From assembly GCA_007131625.1 (NCBI GenBank), contig SLQC01000375.1, forward strand, positions 1 through 6,541: a stretch of DNA of 6,541 bases, in the 5' to 3' direction. Of this stretch, positions 5,949 to 6,541 are shown piece after piece. A program made the position numbers and the translations under genes. Origin of the DNA: Balneolales bacterium (lineage in GTDB: Bacteria; Bacteroidota; Rhodothermia; Balneolales; Natronogracilivirgulaceae). Each line of letters begins with the position of its first letter. Position 1 is the first letter of the stretch. The notes under the pieces were generated by a model. It was given only the letters and a program-made list of their open reading frames with translations. It ran no database searches and had not been told where the DNA came from.

Positions 5949-6347
5949 TCAGGATGATTTCAACTTTTCATCCACCGAATAGGCGCCTGCTCCAATAAGG
6001 ATAAACGCCACATTAACCAGCAGAAGCATCATGTCAAGTCGGTAAGCTGAAAAACTTTCCCCCAGTTTGGTTGTCAAAATTGCGACCAACATGATGATCG
6101 CAAGAAGTATCGCCGGAATGCGGATATACGCTCCGGCAAGGACCAGTATCCCGCCGACAAACTCGACAATACCGACAACCCAGACCATCAGCCCGGCAAA
6201 TGGTATGCCGATTTTGACGAAGAATTCATGAGCGCCTTCAATGCCAGTCAGTTTGCTCCATCCCGCATAAATGAAAATAACGCCTACTCCAATACGTAAC
6301 AGTAGCAGTGCAATGTCCTGGTTTTTGTTGTTTGTAAAATTATTCAT
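5949..6347 (-). CDS. DoxX-family integral membrane protein
   Basis: This is a 132-residue, four-helix inner-membrane protein of the DoxX family (named after a thiosulfate:quinone oxidoreductase subunit; most bacterial members have no proven function and some are linked to redox stress). The opening LLLRIGVGVIFIYAGWSKL (residues 14-32) is the family signature. Further helices lie at about 50-72 (with E62), 76-93 and 105-122, and the acidic/basic tail is VDEKLKSS. The length is typical. The ATG at 6347 is preferred: an in-frame TTG at 6392 would add 15 polar residues and place coding sequence over the repeat and palindrome cluster. No Shine-Dalgarno is visible. It appears to be a single-gene unit, with a good terminator downstream and repeats upstream that may be regulatory. 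Confidence 0.9.
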   Translation of the reverse strand: MNNFTNNKNQDIALLLLRIGVGVIFIYAGWSKLTGIEGAHEFFVKIGIPFAGLMVWVVGIVEFVGGILVLAGAYIRIPAILLAIIMLVAILTTKLGESFSAYRLDMMLLLVNVAFILIGAGAYSVDEKLKSS

Positions 6348-6367
6348 AGTATAAGGTTTATTTGCGA

Positions 6368-6377
6368 TTACATGTAA
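6368..6377. promoter_or_regulatory. Palindrome TTACATGTAA upstream of DoxX
   Basis: This perfect 10-base palindrome lies 21 bases before the DoxX start codon. The same half-sites, TTACATG and CATGTAA, recur further apart at 6511-6531. It could be an operator. Confidence 0.35.
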
Positions 6378-6379
6378 AC

Positions 6380-6426
6380 ATGGATCAAACAAATTACTAA
6401 CAATGGATCAAACTACATTACTAACA
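6380..6426. repeat. Tandem 23/24-bp repeat upstream of DoxX
   Basis: Copy 1 (6380-6402) and copy 2 (6403-6426) both begin ATGGATCAAAC and end ATTACTAACA; they differ by one inserted base and one substitution. They are directly adjacent and lie 33-79 bases upstream of the DoxX start, where a regulator or promoter would be expected. Confidence 0.7.
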
Positions 6427-6510
6427 AAGGTTTCATTTCGACAATTCACTTTCATACAGAAAACATCCATGGCCCATGGCCGAAATTTCTGACACACAGA
6501 CGCCTTAATA

Positions 6511-6531
6511 TTACATGGGTGCTCCATGTAA
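6511..6531. repeat. Inverted repeat TTACATGG-N5-CCATGTAA
   Basis: The eight-base arms are perfect (6511-6518 and 6524-6531) around GTGCT. With the near-tandem CCATGG pair at 6467-6479 and the palindrome at 6368-6377, it makes the right edge rich in CATG-centred symmetry. The function is unknown. Confidence 0.5.
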
Positions 6532-6541
6532 CGTATGAAAT

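Noticed and set aside
6348..6392. TTG start extending DoxX by 15 residues
   Set aside because: The extra residues are polar and not family-like, and the added sequence overlaps the palindrome and part of the tandem repeat; the ATG at 6347 gives a normal DoxX N-terminus.
6380..6426. Tandem repeat as a CRISPR array
   Set aside because: There are only two adjacent copies and no spacers between them, with no cas genes in the window.

Overview
The window looks like an ordinary chromosomal stretch from a Gram-negative bacterium of the Bacteroidota/Balneolota/Rhodothermota assemblage. This is an inference from several features: an outer-membrane receptor with the carboxypeptidase-regulatory plus plug layout typical of that group, mostly A/T-rich and Shine-Dalgarno-poor sequence before start codons, and several acidic exported or membrane proteins. 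No rRNA, tRNA, CRISPR array, integrase or transposase was seen.

Layout from left to right. A minus-strand TonB-dependent-receptor gene (110-907) encodes a signal peptide, a regulatory-like domain and a plug, then stops just as the beta-barrel should begin; a terminator-like hairpin follows. A 543-bp gap with no convincing gene (908-1450) holds a 40-bp imperfect direct repeat. A minus-strand gene (1451-2362) encodes an exported PIG-L/LmbE-type zinc deacetylase. A 321-bp divergent intergenic region leads to a plus-strand gene (2684-3205) for a small exported DUF4168 protein made of two similar 58-residue units, closed by a strong bidirectional terminator (3261-3292). After a short spacer comes a plus-strand monofunctional peptidoglycan transglycosylase (3548-4768) with an unusual acidic C-terminal extension of about 165 residues. 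It converges on a minus-strand membrane-bound YdjM/DUF457-type putative metal-dependent hydrolase (4793-5791). A clear minus-strand terminator (5887-5921) separates that gene from a minus-strand DoxX-family membrane protein (5949-6347). The right edge (6348-6541) is non-coding and rich in short repeats and palindromes.

The genes appear to be mostly single transcription units rather than one operon, because gaps or terminators lie between them. The common theme is the cell envelope: outer-membrane receptor remnant, exported deacetylase, periplasmic DUF4168 protein, peptidoglycan glycosyltransferase and two inner-membrane proteins. Nothing links them into one pathway. I did not find a convincing new multi-gene system. 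The points most worth a second look are the barrel-less receptor, the transglycosylase extension, the doubled DUF4168 unit, and the repeat or palindrome clusters in the non-coding gaps.
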